The position numbers were made by a program, and so were the translations under genes. DNA of 64,000 nt. Source: Chloroflexota bacterium. GTDB taxonomy: Bacteria > Chloroflexota > Anaerolineae > Anaerolineales > Anaerolineaceae. The stretch lies in NCBI GenBank assembly GCA_029265085.1, contig JAJUJY010000002.1, forward strand, positions 21,324 through 85,323, in the 5' to 3' direction. The notes under the pieces were generated by a model. It had not been told where the DNA came from, did not search any database, and was given only the letters and a program-made list of their open reading frames with translations. Below, in pieces: positions 35,604 through 43,910 of this stretch (position 1 is the stretch's first letter; each line of letters starts with the position of its first letter).

Positions 35604-36572
35604 TTATTCTTTTTGCTTGGCCTGATCGGATTCTAGCCGGGCTTTGGTCAGCGAGATTTCCCTGCGAATACTGGCAAGTTGTTCCGCCACCAGCCCTAAA
35701 AAGAAAAAGATTAATCCGGTCACAATGGCAAGCATGGAACCAACACTGACACCACGGCCGGCAGCCATGATCGGGATTCCCCATCCCAGGCCAAACAGCA
35801 CGGCCAATATTGAGATGGGTAAAAAGATATTTAACGGTTTAAACAATAAAGTGATATTGAGGATTTCAAACAAGGTATCAACGGCTGTGCGAATGGAAAT
35901 GGTGCTCTTTCCAGCGATTCTGGTGCGCACCTGGATAGGTATCTCGAGAACCAGATGCCGCTGGCTGACAAAGATTAAGGTGATCACATCACTAAATGCC
36001 ATCGTGTCAGGGCAAAGCTGCAAGTAATTCTTCACCAAATCGGTGCGGTAGAGCTTAAAACCGGAATTGAGGTCGTAAATTGGAACAGGCATCATTATCC
36101 GGGCGGTGGTGCGAATGATCGATTTGCCAAGTTCGCGAAACCAGCCGGATGGATTGTGCCCTTTGCGACTGCCGATCACCAGGTCTGCATCCTGCTGCTT
36201 CATTTCATGCAGCAGCCGGAAAATATCCTCAAAATAATGCTGTCCGTCCGCGTCAATGGTCACTGCGTAGGGGGTTTCTACGCAGCTTAAGCCGGTTTTT
36301 AAGGCGCCCCCATAGCCACGGTTTAATTTGTGATGCAGCACTTTTAAACAGGGTTGGGATTCAAATGTCTGTAAGACTTCGCGCGTTTTATCTTTGGAAC
36401 CATCATTGACCAGAATTAATTGGAAATTGTTTTGCTCGCAAAGCTGCAATAATTCCGGCAAAACCTGCGGTAAAGAATCCGCCTCATTATAGGCGGGAAT
36501 GACGATGGTTAATTCGGCTGCATTTATTTGCCTTGCTTCTGCTTGTTCGCCCATGATTTTCCTGATCTTCAT
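35604..36572 (-). CDS. Family 2 glycosyltransferase with two C-terminal helices
   Basis: A 322-residue GT2 enzyme. Residues about 20-235 have the GT-A fold: LTIVIPAYNEADSLPQVLPEL, LVNDGSKDKTREVL (DG/ DxS region), DADGQHYFEDIFRL (DxD-like Asp motif) and LNSGFKLYR, which fits polyprenyl-phosphate or dolichol-phosphate mannose/glucose synthases (GtrB/DPM-like). Two C-terminal hydrophobic segments (about 240-300) anchor it in the membrane. It should charge a lipid carrier with a sugar for GT-C enzymes such as the one at 22880. It lies tail-to-tail with the ABC-F gene, with one base between the stop codons. ATG 36572 or the internal ATG 36554 may be the start. Confidence 0.85.
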   Translation of the reverse strand: MKIRKIMGEQAEARQINAAELTIVIPAYNEADSLPQVLPELLQLCEQNNFQLILVNDGSKDKTREVLQTFESQPCLKVLHHKLNRGYGGALKTGLSCVETPYAVTIDADGQHYFEDIFRLLHEMKQQDADLVIGSRKGHNPSGWFRELGKSIIRTTARIMMPVPIYDLNSGFKLYRTDLVKNYLQLCPDTMAFSDVITLIFVSQRHLVLEIPIQVRTRIAGKSTISIRTAVDTLFEILNITLLFKPLNIFLPISILAVLFGLGWGIPIMAAGRGVSVGSMLAIVTGLIFFFLGLVAEQLASIRREISLTKARLESDQAKQKE

Positions 36573-36622
36573 TTGTTATGAATTGATTGGAGTGTATCAT
36601 ACATTCTGATTAATTTTGGGGG

Positions 36623-37285
36623 TTAAGGTTTGCAAACAATGATCCGCCCGGTATAACCAGCAGAAAAACGGTCAATGGGAATTTCAGCCGCTTGTTGGAG
36701 GATCTGTGTCCGGCCAGAAGGATTATTAATAATCACATGGGTGAGCTGGTTATCTTCCAGGACTGCGCCAAGGACGACAACCAGATGCCCTCCCTTGCGT
36801 GTTACCGGTTTGGGGGTGCCAATTTCATAAGATACGGAGGCAATCACCAAATTTCCAAGGCGGATTTGTGCAACAATGTCCTGGAGTGTTGCAGCCTGGG
36901 CCTGGGCTTGATAACCAGCCTGTTCAATCAACTGTGCCAGGCTGCGGTGAATCCATCCACGTTCTTCCTGCGCACCCTCTGGGGTGGTTTGGACCAGGTA
37001 ACCGTTGATTGCCAAACCAGCCTGAATCCACTCCATCAGCGGCCGCTTTGGACCGCCAAACGCTTCGACGACCATTTTTACACAGGCAATCCCGCAGGCG
37101 CGGTCTGTCCAATAGGCATATTCCTGAGGAGAGGTAGCTCCCGTTTCTGCCCAGCGCGGATCGGTTTCGGCTGGCTGGTGATCACCGAAAATAGCCTGGG
37201 TCAGTTCCGGGCTGGCTACCTGGGCGGTAAACGGCACGATATACGGTACCTGGACGCGTTCGCTATTGGGATAAGGGCTGTTCAT
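36623..37285 (-). CDS. C39-like cysteine peptidase family protein
   Basis: A 220-residue protein of the peptidase C39-like fold. DRACGIACVKM puts the catalytic Cys at 64; His167 lies in KGGHLVVVLGA, and IINNPSGR near residue 185 contains the expected Asn/Asp partner, so the triad looks intact. There is no ABC transporter domain, so it is a stand-alone peptidase rather than a bacteriocin exporter. No clear signal peptide was seen, so location is uncertain. It is divergent from the ubiX-like gene and 50 bp upstream of the GT2 gene on the same strand. Substrate unknown. Confidence 0.78.
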   Translation of the reverse strand: MNSPYPNSERVQVPYIVPFTAQVASPELTQAIFGDHQPAETDPRWAETGATSPQEYAYWTDRACGIACVKMVVEAFGGPKRPLMEWIQAGLAINGYLVQTTPEGAQEERGWIHRSLAQLIEQAGYQAQAQAATLQDIVAQIRLGNLVIASVSYEIGTPKPVTRKGGHLVVVLGAVLEDNQLTHVIINNPSGRTQILQQAAEIPIDRFSAGYTGRIIVCKP

Positions 37286-37390
37286 GCTTGCCTGATTTTA
37301 CCTTTCCCGGGCAGGTCAGGCAACTGATTCGATCGTTCTCGTTGTAAAATCAAGATAAGAATTACACCGGGGTATGGAGGAGGTGGGCTG

Positions 37391-37957
37391 ATGAAACTGA
37401 TCGTTGGTATGACTGGGGCAAGCGGCAGCATTTTGGGGATTCGTTTGTTAGAGGCAATGCGCAGTTTTCCAACCTGTGAAACGCACCTGGTACTTTCGGA
37501 ACAGGCTCGCCAAACGTTAACCATTGAAACAACGTATAGCGTGGGCGAGGTCGAGGCATTGGCGCATTTCGTTTATTCCGCGAATGATTTTGGAGCGGCT
37601 ATTTCCAGCGGCTCATTCCGAACAGACGGCATGGTGATTATGCCGTGTACGATGAAAACCCTGGCTGGTATTGCCAGCGGATTTTCTGACAATCTTGTGC
37701 TTAGGGCAGCGGACGTATGCTTAAAGGAACGGAGAAAGCTGGTGCTGGTTCCGCGAGAAGCACCGCTTAGCGCTATTCATTTGGAAAATATGCTCAAGGT
37801 GACCCAGTGCGGGGCGGTGGTCATCCCGGCAGTGATGACATTTTATAACCCGCCCGCAGGGGTGACGGAGATGACTAATTACTTGATTGGCAAGGTGTTG
37901 ATGCAGTTTGGGCTGGAATTGCCGGAATTCCGTGCCTGGCAGGGTAAACAACAATGA
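37391..37957 (+). CDS. ubiX: Flavin prenyltransferase (UbiX-like)
   Basis: A 188-residue flavoprotein of the UbiX/Pad1 family, which prenylates reduced FMN to make the cofactor of UbiD-type decarboxylases. The family motif MTGASGSILGIRLLEAM starts the protein, and further conserved blocks are SGSFRTDGMVIMPCTMKTLAGIASG and LVLVPREAPLSAIHLENML. GGAGGAGG a few bases upstream supports ATG 37391. The next gene overlaps its stop codon by 4 bp and encodes an LpdD-like partner. No ubiD decarboxylase is present in the window, so the apoenzyme is elsewhere. Confidence 0.9.
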   Translation: MKLIVGMTGASGSILGIRLLEAMRSFPTCETHLVLSEQARQTLTIETTYSVGEVEALAHFVYSANDFGAAISSGSFRTDGMVIMPCTMKTLAGIASGFSDNLVLRAADVCLKERRKLVLVPREAPLSAIHLENMLKVTQCGAVVIPAVMTFYNPPAGVTEMTNYLIGKVLMQFGLELPEFRAWQGKQQ

Positions 37958-38349
37958 AGGATCTTCAAGTACTGCAAAGCCGGCATTTCTGCAACGGTGA
38001 ATGGCCGTACCAGGTGGAAGCACTGGTGGTGCAGGTGGGCACGGATTGGGTGGTCGTTGTGGGGGGCAGCCAGCGTTACCATACGGGCGCGGTGGCGGTT
38101 GGCACTGCCCACCCGGCTTTGAAAGACCCAACCCATGTGGAATCAACCGCCTCGGTGATTACTGTCACCGGTCACAAAGAAGACCAGTTAGCCCGTCAGG
38201 CCGCCTTAACTTTGGCAAAACAATGGCAGGCAGCGGTTACGGTTACAGTTGGCATCCACATGGATCAAGCTGCACCCGGTGATATTGAACGATTGGTTCA
38301 TCATTTTCACCAGCTAATTGAGGATATTGCCGGAACAGTCAACCAATAA
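37954..38349 (+). CDS. LpdD-like prenylated-flavin decarboxylase accessory protein
   Basis: A 131-residue small protein. The blocks HTGAVAVGTAHPAL, ESTASVITVTGHKEDQLARQAA and VTVGIHMDQAAPGDIERLV match what is known of LpdD/prenylated-FMN chaperone-like proteins found with UbiX (LpdB) and UbiD (LpdC) in gallate and related decarboxylase operons. Such small subunits are thought to help cofactor delivery or assembly. ATGA overlap with the ubiX stop codon implies translational coupling. Identification is from remembered motif similarity, so moderately certain. Here it lacks a neighbouring UbiD. Confidence 0.65.
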   Translation: MKDLQVLQSRHFCNGEWPYQVEALVVQVGTDWVVVVGGSQRYHTGAVAVGTAHPALKDPTHVESTASVITVTGHKEDQLARQAALTLAKQWQAAVTVTVGIHMDQAAPGDIERLVHHFHQLIEDIAGTVNQ

Positions 38350-38359
38350 GCGGGGGGGT

Positions 38360-39772
38360 ATGCGCGTTCGAGCCTGGTTGGATCAGTGGAAGCGGGAGCC
38401 CTGGGTGATCTGGAAAAAGGTCAGCCCGGACCGCGATCTTTTCATCCAGGTACGCCAGCCGCTGGTCCTGCTGGGGGCCTTGCTGGCTGCTGTATGCTAT
38501 GTCTTATTCCCGAATAAAATCACTTCCAGTGTGTTTTTCTTGTTTGCCGGCTGGATCGGAGTGAGTTTTTGGTGGTCTAGAGAACTGATCAGGAAGGTGC
38601 ATGCCCGCCGGATTTTGCGATATGCGGCGGTTCAGGTGGGAGATGAATTGGAAGAACGAGTCGTTCTGAAAAATGATTCGTTTCTAAGTTTAATTTGGGT
38701 AGAGCTGATGGATCGCTCGGATTTGCCGGGCTATAACCTGGCTTCCGTTCGAGCAGTAGGGGGGATAAGTGAAGTGGAATGGCGTACTCACGCAATTTGC
38801 GAACGGCGGGGGGTGTTTGTTTTGGGCCCCTGGGAACTGCGCACGGCTGACCCTTTTCACCTGTTTAATATCCGCCAGATTTATAAAAGTAAGAAGGAAT
38901 TGCTGGTTTACCCGCCGCTTGTAGATTTGAAATTGCATTCACAGGTGCAATCTGTTCAATCCGGAGATTTGCGCCGGATGAACCAACCGCTGGCCGCCGA
39001 GACGATGCTGGCGGCCGGAACGCGAATTTTTCAGCCAGGTGATCCGCTCCGGCACGTCCATTGGCCAACGTCTGCCCGCCGCAATACGTTGTTTGTGAAA
39101 ACCTTTGAACCAGAAGCAATCTCACGTATCTGGTTGGTGCCGGATTGTGATGCTCGTGTACACAACGGGGTCGGTGCCCTCTCTACCCTGGAGGCAGAGA
39201 TTATGTTGACTGCAACGATTGCGGCACAGCGATTGCAAGATCAGCTCCAGGTAGGGCTGCTTGCATACGGTGCGGAACAGGAAATTTTGCTTCCGCAGCG
39301 CAGCCCGGCGCAGCTATGGCCGATTTTGCGCAGCCTGGCACGTTTGCAGTCGGGGAATAGCTGGTCATTGTCAGAGGTGATTGAGCAAATCCGACCGTTG
39401 GTTTCATTCCGCGACCGGCTGGTAGTCCTGACACCTTCTCTACATCCTGAGTGGCCTCAAATATTGCAGCGAATCAGTGCCGGGCGGCAGTCTGGCGCAG
39501 CAGAAGTGTATTTAATGGGTGCTGATTTACCGCAGCAAGAAGCAAAAGTGGATTCATTCGTGCACATGCTCAACCGGATTGGCTTTTATGCGCAGCCGGT
39601 TTGGTTGAAGGATTTGCGGCCAGTGCGCGGTACATATGGGGAGGTCAGCCGTTGGGAGTTTAAAGCCCTGGCAACCGGGCGGCTGCATGTACGCCATTCG
39701 CCCCGGCTGGCGGATGCAGAGGAGTCAGCCACAGGTGCAGCGGTATCCTGGAAAAGAGGAGAGCCGGAATGA
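38360..39772 (+). CDS. DUF58 domain protein
   Basis: A 470-residue protein. Two N-terminal membrane helices (about residues 28-70) are followed by an immunoglobulin-like segment and the DUF58 motif AGTRIFQPGDPLRHVHWPTSARRNTLFVKTFEPE near residue 215, and a vWA-like alpha/beta region after it. Such proteins are commonly encoded with MoxR ATPases and transglutaminase-like membrane proteins, as here with the following gene, and are implicated in envelope or metal-linked protein assembly. ATG 38360 follows GCGGGGGGG; an upstream TTG at 38318 overlaps the LpdD gene. The next start overlaps its stop (ATGA). Confidence 0.8.
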   Translation: MRVRAWLDQWKREPWVIWKKVSPDRDLFIQVRQPLVLLGALLAAVCYVLFPNKITSSVFFLFAGWIGVSFWWSRELIRKVHARRILRYAAVQVGDELEERVVLKNDSFLSLIWVELMDRSDLPGYNLASVRAVGGISEVEWRTHAICERRGVFVLGPWELRTADPFHLFNIRQIYKSKKELLVYPPLVDLKLHSQVQSVQSGDLRRMNQPLAAETMLAAGTRIFQPGDPLRHVHWPTSARRNTLFVKTFEPEAISRIWLVPDCDARVHNGVGALSTLEAEIMLTATIAAQRLQDQLQVGLLAYGAEQEILLPQRSPAQLWPILRSLARLQSGNSWSLSEVIEQIRPLVSFRDRLVVLTPSLHPEWPQILQRISAGRQSGAAEVYLMGADLPQQEAKVDSFVHMLNRIGFYAQPVWLKDLRPVRGTYGEVSRWEFKALATGRLHVRHSPRLADAEESATGAAVSWKRGEPE

Positions 39773-41997
39773 GTGAGCGGGTATTAGGCTGGCTTTTCCA
39801 CCAGGTGCAAAAAATCTGGGTGCCGTGGCTGCTGCTGGCCGGGGTCTGCCTGCCTTTTGTGCAAAGCATTCGTCTGGCCCGGTGGGTTTATGACGACCAG
39901 CCAATTACTCAAGCAATTTGGGTTGGATTGTTGTTGGGGTGGCTGCTCAGCCGGACAAAATTTCCCGGGTGGGCGGCAGGTGTGTATTCGTTCTTGCTTT
40001 CCTGGGGATTTGCCGGGCAATCCCTGGGTAAGGTTTGGCCGGATGGCGCATTTTCCGGATATTGGGAATGGGCGAGGCAGGCTAATATCCATATTTTTCA
40101 GTTTATAGCCCGTCTGACCGAATGGACGCAAGCTGTCTTTCAGGGGCGAACGCTGGATGATCAGGGCTTTTTTGTACTGTTAATGATCCTGGCTGGCTGG
40201 AACGCAACGGTCTGGTTGGTTTGGTGGATGGAGCGCAGAAAACAAGCCTTACCGGGAGTGTTGGTGTACAGTTTGCTGCTGGCATTAAATATTTACCTCA
40301 GCCAACAAACAGTATTTTATATGGTTTGGTTTGGCTTTTGCGCAGTGTTGATGGTCGCCCGGACGGCTTCGACTCACGTTCATCTGGATTGGGACCGGCG
40401 CAAGGTGGATTATCCGGAAGATTTAGCTCTGGAATGGTCTGCCAGCGCCGTAAGTGTTGCGCTTTTGGTGTGTCTGGTTGCCTTGTTGGCTGCCCAATTT
40501 GCTAATCCGGTGGGCTGGGGCGAGGTTTCCGATTGGGTGAAGAGCTGGCGCAAGCAGGCGGCTGAAACCACCGAACGGTTGTTTCCCGGGGTGAATCCGC
40601 CTAGTTTGCCGGCAGTGGGGCTGTTGGTGGAAACACCGAACCTTTCCCAGATTGGCCGCCCGCTTCCACGCAGCCAGGATACGGTGATGCTGGTCACGAT
40701 CAGCGATCCACCACCGCCGCCTGCAGAGGCAGGCATCAGCGCCCCAGGAAAAACCCATTACTGGCGCAGTGAGATCTATCAAACATATACCGGGCGCGGT
40801 TGGGAACCAGCCGCTCTTTCTGATGGCAGTTTCATGGCGGAACCGCTCCCGGATCCTCCGCTTGGGCGTTATCTGCTGCATCAGCAGGTGCAAATGATTG
40901 CGGAGCATGCAGAGGCTTTGTTCTCAGTGAATAACCCGGTTTGGACGGCGACAGACGGTGTGACTGCTCAAACAACTGCTGAAGGGAGCTTGCTGCTGCG
41001 CGGCGCACCAGAACAATACGAGCTTCTTTCCTGGGTATCTGATTTTCGTGCAGAGCAGCTCCAGGACGCAGGGGAATTATACCCGCCTGAAATTATCACA
41101 GCATATTTGCAATTAACACCAGATCTACCAGAAAGGGTCCGCTCGTTAGCTCGCCGTGTGGCCGGAGATGCCGAAGCTCCTTATGACAAGGCAGTGTTGG
41201 TACAGGAATATCTGCGCGGTATGTACGTGTATAGCCTGGATGCGCCGTTAACACCTGAAGGCCGTGATGTAGTGGATGTGTTTTTGTTCTCGGATACGGG
41301 CGGTTTTTGCACGCATTTTGCCTCGGCTATGGTGGTGATGCTGCGTTCGTTGGGAGTGCCAAGCCGGGTGGTGACCGGGTATGCGATGGGTTGGTATGAC
41401 GCTGAATTGGGGGCGTACCGTGTTCCGGCATCTGCGGCGCATGCCTGGGTGGAAGTGTATTTCCCCGGCCTGGGTTGGGTGGAGTTTGAGCCGACCGCTG
41501 CGGTGGGAACGATTAACTATCCGGCAGAGCAGGAAGCGGTCGGTGCTGTTCCTGTTACTGCATCCGCAAAGCCTGCCAGTTCGTTTCGGTGGCTCCTGCT
41601 CCTGTTGGTTTTGCTGGCTGCCGGGTTGGTGTGGATGGGCTGGCTGCTGCTGCGGAACGGGTTCTTGTCCGGAGGCGCACCCAAAGGGAAGGCGCAAGGG
41701 CTGTACCGCCAGGTACGGCGTGGATTGGGCTGGGTGGGCATGAGCTCGTCCAGCAGTACAACCCCTGCGGAGTTCCTGGTACAGTGGGAGGCGGATTTGG
41801 GATCTTCACCGCACCTGAACCGGGCGCTGCACCAGGCTACCCGTCTGTTTGAATCGGCGGAATTTACCCAGCGTTTGCCTGCGGAAAGTGAAGTGCTGGA
41901 AGCGCGCCGGTTGTGGCGGATTTCCTGGTGGGAATGGGTTAAGTTGGGAGTAAAACGGCTGGTAAAAAGGCGTATTCGTAAAGCACAGCGGAAATGA
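39769..41997 (+). CDS. Transglutaminase-like membrane protein (TgpA-like)
   Basis: A 742-residue protein. Six or seven helices lie in the first 250 residues, then a large extracytoplasmic region with a transglutaminase core around residues 500-590: the nucleophile Cys is in GGFCTHFASAM, His in AHAWVEVYFPG and the third residue in GWVEFEPTAA, with Glu where many relatives have Asp. A last membrane helix (about 605-630) is followed by a DUF4129-like C-terminal tail with a basic end. Together with the DUF58 gene it matches the DUF58-TgpA pair usually found with MoxR; MoxR is not adjacent. ATG at 39769 overlaps the DUF58 stop codon. Confidence 0.82.
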   Translation: MSERVLGWLFHQVQKIWVPWLLLAGVCLPFVQSIRLARWVYDDQPITQAIWVGLLLGWLLSRTKFPGWAAGVYSFLLSWGFAGQSLGKVWPDGAFSGYWEWARQANIHIFQFIARLTEWTQAVFQGRTLDDQGFFVLLMILAGWNATVWLVWWMERRKQALPGVLVYSLLLALNIYLSQQTVFYMVWFGFCAVLMVARTASTHVHLDWDRRKVDYPEDLALEWSASAVSVALLVCLVALLAAQFANPVGWGEVSDWVKSWRKQAAETTERLFPGVNPPSLPAVGLLVETPNLSQIGRPLPRSQDTVMLVTISDPPPPPAEAGISAPGKTHYWRSEIYQTYTGRGWEPAALSDGSFMAEPLPDPPLGRYLLHQQVQMIAEHAEALFSVNNPVWTATDGVTAQTTAEGSLLLRGAPEQYELLSWVSDFRAEQLQDAGELYPPEIITAYLQLTPDLPERVRSLARRVAGDAEAPYDKAVLVQEYLRGMYVYSLDAPLTPEGRDVVDVFLFSDTGGFCTHFASAMVVMLRSLGVPSRVVTGYAMGWYDAELGAYRVPASAAHAWVEVYFPGLGWVEFEPTAAVGTINYPAEQEAVGAVPVTASAKPASSFRWLLLLLVLLAAGLVWMGWLLLRNGFLSGGAPKGKAQGLYRQVRRGLGWVGMSSSSSTTPAEFLVQWEADLGSSPHLNRALHQATRLFESAEFTQRLPAESEVLEARRLWRISWWEWVKLGVKRLVKRRIRKAQRK

Positions 41998-42036
41998 GGT
42001 AATTTGCTGAAAGTTATCAGTGAAATTCTGCGAGTC

Positions 42037-42066
42037 TTGACGGGGTTTAATGACGTATGCTATACT
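42037..42066 (+). promoter_or_regulatory. Promoter of ABC-F leader transcript
   Basis: TTGACG at 42037-42042 and TATACT at 42061-42066 with 18-bp spacing. Transcription would begin near 42073, giving a leader of about 220 bases before the ABC-F start at 42294. Confidence 0.65.
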
Positions 42067-42095
42067 CATCCCAGGTAATTAGAAAAGGAAGCTTA

Positions 42096-42176
42096 ATGGT
42101 CCGAAACACAGTTCACAATTCCTGGTTAAACAGCGCCGCCTGGGTTAAGGTGGGGTTGTTTGGGGTTGAACTGTAA
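42096..42176 (+). CDS. 26-residue leader peptide upstream of ABC-F gene
   Basis: An ATG-to-TAA ORF of 26 codons with AAAAGGAAG a few bases upstream, a strong ribosome-binding site. The peptide starts MVRNTVHNSW and ends GLFGVEL. It is followed, 37 bases later, by an intrinsic terminator that precedes the ABC-F start. This is the arrangement of ribosome-stalling leader peptides in regulated ABC-F resistance genes. Translation and stalling are inferred, not shown. Confidence 0.6.
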   Translation: MVRNTVHNSWLNSAAWVKVGLFGVEL

Positions 42177-42213
42177 CGGCAAAAGGATCGGCTGCTTTGT
42201 TTCGATGATCCTC

Positions 42214-42247
42214 CGGCTGCGGTGAAACCCCGCGGCCGTTTTATTTT
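42214..42247 (+). terminator. Intrinsic terminator (attenuator) before ABC-F start
   Basis: A 9-bp stem with one G-U pair (42214-42222 with 42230-42238, loop TGAAACC) runs into TTTTATTTT at 42239-42247, 47 bases before the start codon. CGGCTGC of the left arm also occurs at 42189-42195, so the right arm has an alternative partner, and AGGATC at 42184-42189 can pair with GATCCT at 42207-42212, giving mutually exclusive structures. Confidence 0.8.
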
Positions 42248-42293
42248 CCAGGCTGCCGAGAGGTTTATATCCCTGGAGTTTTTGGAGGTCATC

Positions 42294-43910
42294 ATGTTTC
42301 AAGTTCACCAACTATCAAAATCCTACGGGATCCAAACCGTCATTGAGAAAATCACATTTTCCATTTTGCCCGGCGAGCGGGTCGGCCTGGTGGGACCCAA
42401 CGGCTGCGGTAAGACCACTTTGCTGCGCATGATCATGGGCGAGGAAGAAGCCGATCAGGGTTCCATCAGCCTGGCTCCGGGAGCAACCCTGGGCTATCTC
42501 CCCCAGGGATTAACCGCTGATCTTTCGCTCTCCCTGGAAGAATATTTACTGTCTGGCATCCCCGCTGTGGAGCAGGCCCGCAGGGCATTAATCCATTGGG
42601 AGGCTGAACTTGCTCAGGGGCATAATGATTCGCATGCTCTGGAACAGTACGGCGAGGCGCTGAGCCGCTTTGAGACGCTGGACGGGTACACACTGGAAAA
42701 CCGTATGCAAGAGGTGCTGGCTGGCCTGGGGTTGGGCGATGTGAGTCTGGACCGCTCAATGGCACAGATGAGCGGCGGCCAGCGTACGCGTGCCGGGTTA
42801 GCGCGCCTGTTGATCGCTGAGCCGTCTTTGTTGCTGCTGGATGAACCGACCAATCACCTGGATATCGATGCTCTGGAATGGCTGGAAGGCTTTCTCAAAA
42901 ATTACCGCGGGGCGGTGCTGGTGGTTTCTCACGACCGCCGTTTCCTGGATCATACGGTCCAACGCATTCTGGAGCTTGACCCGGAAAAACATTCTCTGCG
43001 GGAATACCCCGGGAATTACAGCGACTATGAAGCTGCGAAGAATGCAGAAATTGAGCGCCAGTGGGGCACCTGGAAAGACCAGCAGACTGAAATTCACCGC
43101 CTGGAACAGGATATTGCCCGTACCAAGCAGCATGCCATGCAGACCGAATCAACCACAAAGAATGACCACCTGCGCCGCCTGGCAAAAAAAGTGGCCCAAC
43201 GGGCGAAGGCCAAGGAGAAACGATTGCAGCGCTACCTCGATTCGGCGGACAGAGTGGAACGCCCGGATAAACCCGACCAGATGCGGTTAAATTTTGGCCA
43301 GGTTATTCGCAGCGGGCAAATGGTAATCCGGTTGGAAGAAGTAGGGCATCGCTTTGGCGAACCCTGGTTATTCCAGGGGGTGAACCAATCACTTCAATAC
43401 GGCGAGCGGGTAGCCTTGATCGGCCCGAATGGGGCAGGAAAGACCACTTTGCTGCGCATTATCATGGGATTGTTGCAACCAGCCAGCGGGGCGGTGTGGA
43501 TTGGCCCCTCTGTGCGGATTGGTTATATGCCCCAACAGCAAGAAAACCTCGATCCAAATTCTACGGCGCTGGCAGTGATCCAGCAGCTTGCGCCGATGAA
43601 TGAGACTGAGGTGTTTAACTTCTTGCAATATTTTTTGATTTACGGCGACCAGGTACGCATGCCGGTTGGAAATCTGAGTTACGGAGAGCGCGCCCGGCTG
43701 CTGCTGGCGCGCCTCGTGGTCAGCGGTGCAAACTGCCTGATACTGGATGAGCCGGTCAATCACCTGGATATTCCTTCCCGCCAGCAGTTTGAGCTGGCTT
43801 TGGAGGCTTTTCCGGGTACTATCCTGGCTTCGGTACACGACCGGGCATTTATCGAGAAATTTGCCAACCGTGTCTGGCGGGTTGGCGGCGGGATATTGCG
43901 GGAAGTCTAA
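42294..43910 (+). CDS. ABC-F family ATPase with attenuator leader
   Basis: A 538-residue double-ATPase protein. Domain 1: GPNGCGKTT near residue 36, MSGGQRTRAGLARL near 160 and LLLLDEPTNHLDID near 180. Domain 2: GPNGAGKTT near 378 and LILDEPVNHLDIPSRQQ near 480, with LSYGERARLLLA in place of LSGGE, the same variant as in the ABC-F at 17614. The linker is basic and helical (about 245-330). GGAGG with 5-base spacing supports ATG 42294; an in-frame ATG at 42222 lies inside the terminator and is rejected. The 3' end overlaps the reverse-strand methyltransferase by 4 bp. Antibiotic-responsive ribosome protection is the leading hypothesis because of the leader. Confidence 0.9.
   Translation: MFQVHQLSKSYGIQTVIEKITFSILPGERVGLVGPNGCGKTTLLRMIMGEEEADQGSISLAPGATLGYLPQGLTADLSLSLEEYLLSGIPAVEQARRALIHWEAELAQGHNDSHALEQYGEALSRFETLDGYTLENRMQEVLAGLGLGDVSLDRSMAQMSGGQRTRAGLARLLIAEPSLLLLDEPTNHLDIDALEWLEGFLKNYRGAVLVVSHDRRFLDHTVQRILELDPEKHSLREYPGNYSDYEAAKNAEIERQWGTWKDQQTEIHRLEQDIARTKQHAMQTESTTKNDHLRRLAKKVAQRAKAKEKRLQRYLDSADRVERPDKPDQMRLNFGQVIRSGQMVIRLEEVGHRFGEPWLFQGVNQSLQYGERVALIGPNGAGKTTLLRIIMGLLQPASGAVWIGPSVRIGYMPQQQENLDPNSTALAVIQQLAPMNETEVFNFLQYFLIYGDQVRMPVGNLSYGERARLLLARLVVSGANCLILDEPVNHLDIPSRQQFELALEAFPGTILASVHDRAFIEKFANRVWRVGGGILREV

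Noticed and set aside
42222..42294. Upstream ATG start for the ABC-F gene at 42294
   Set aside because: It lies in the terminator loop and has no ribosome-binding site, whereas 42294 has GGAGG.
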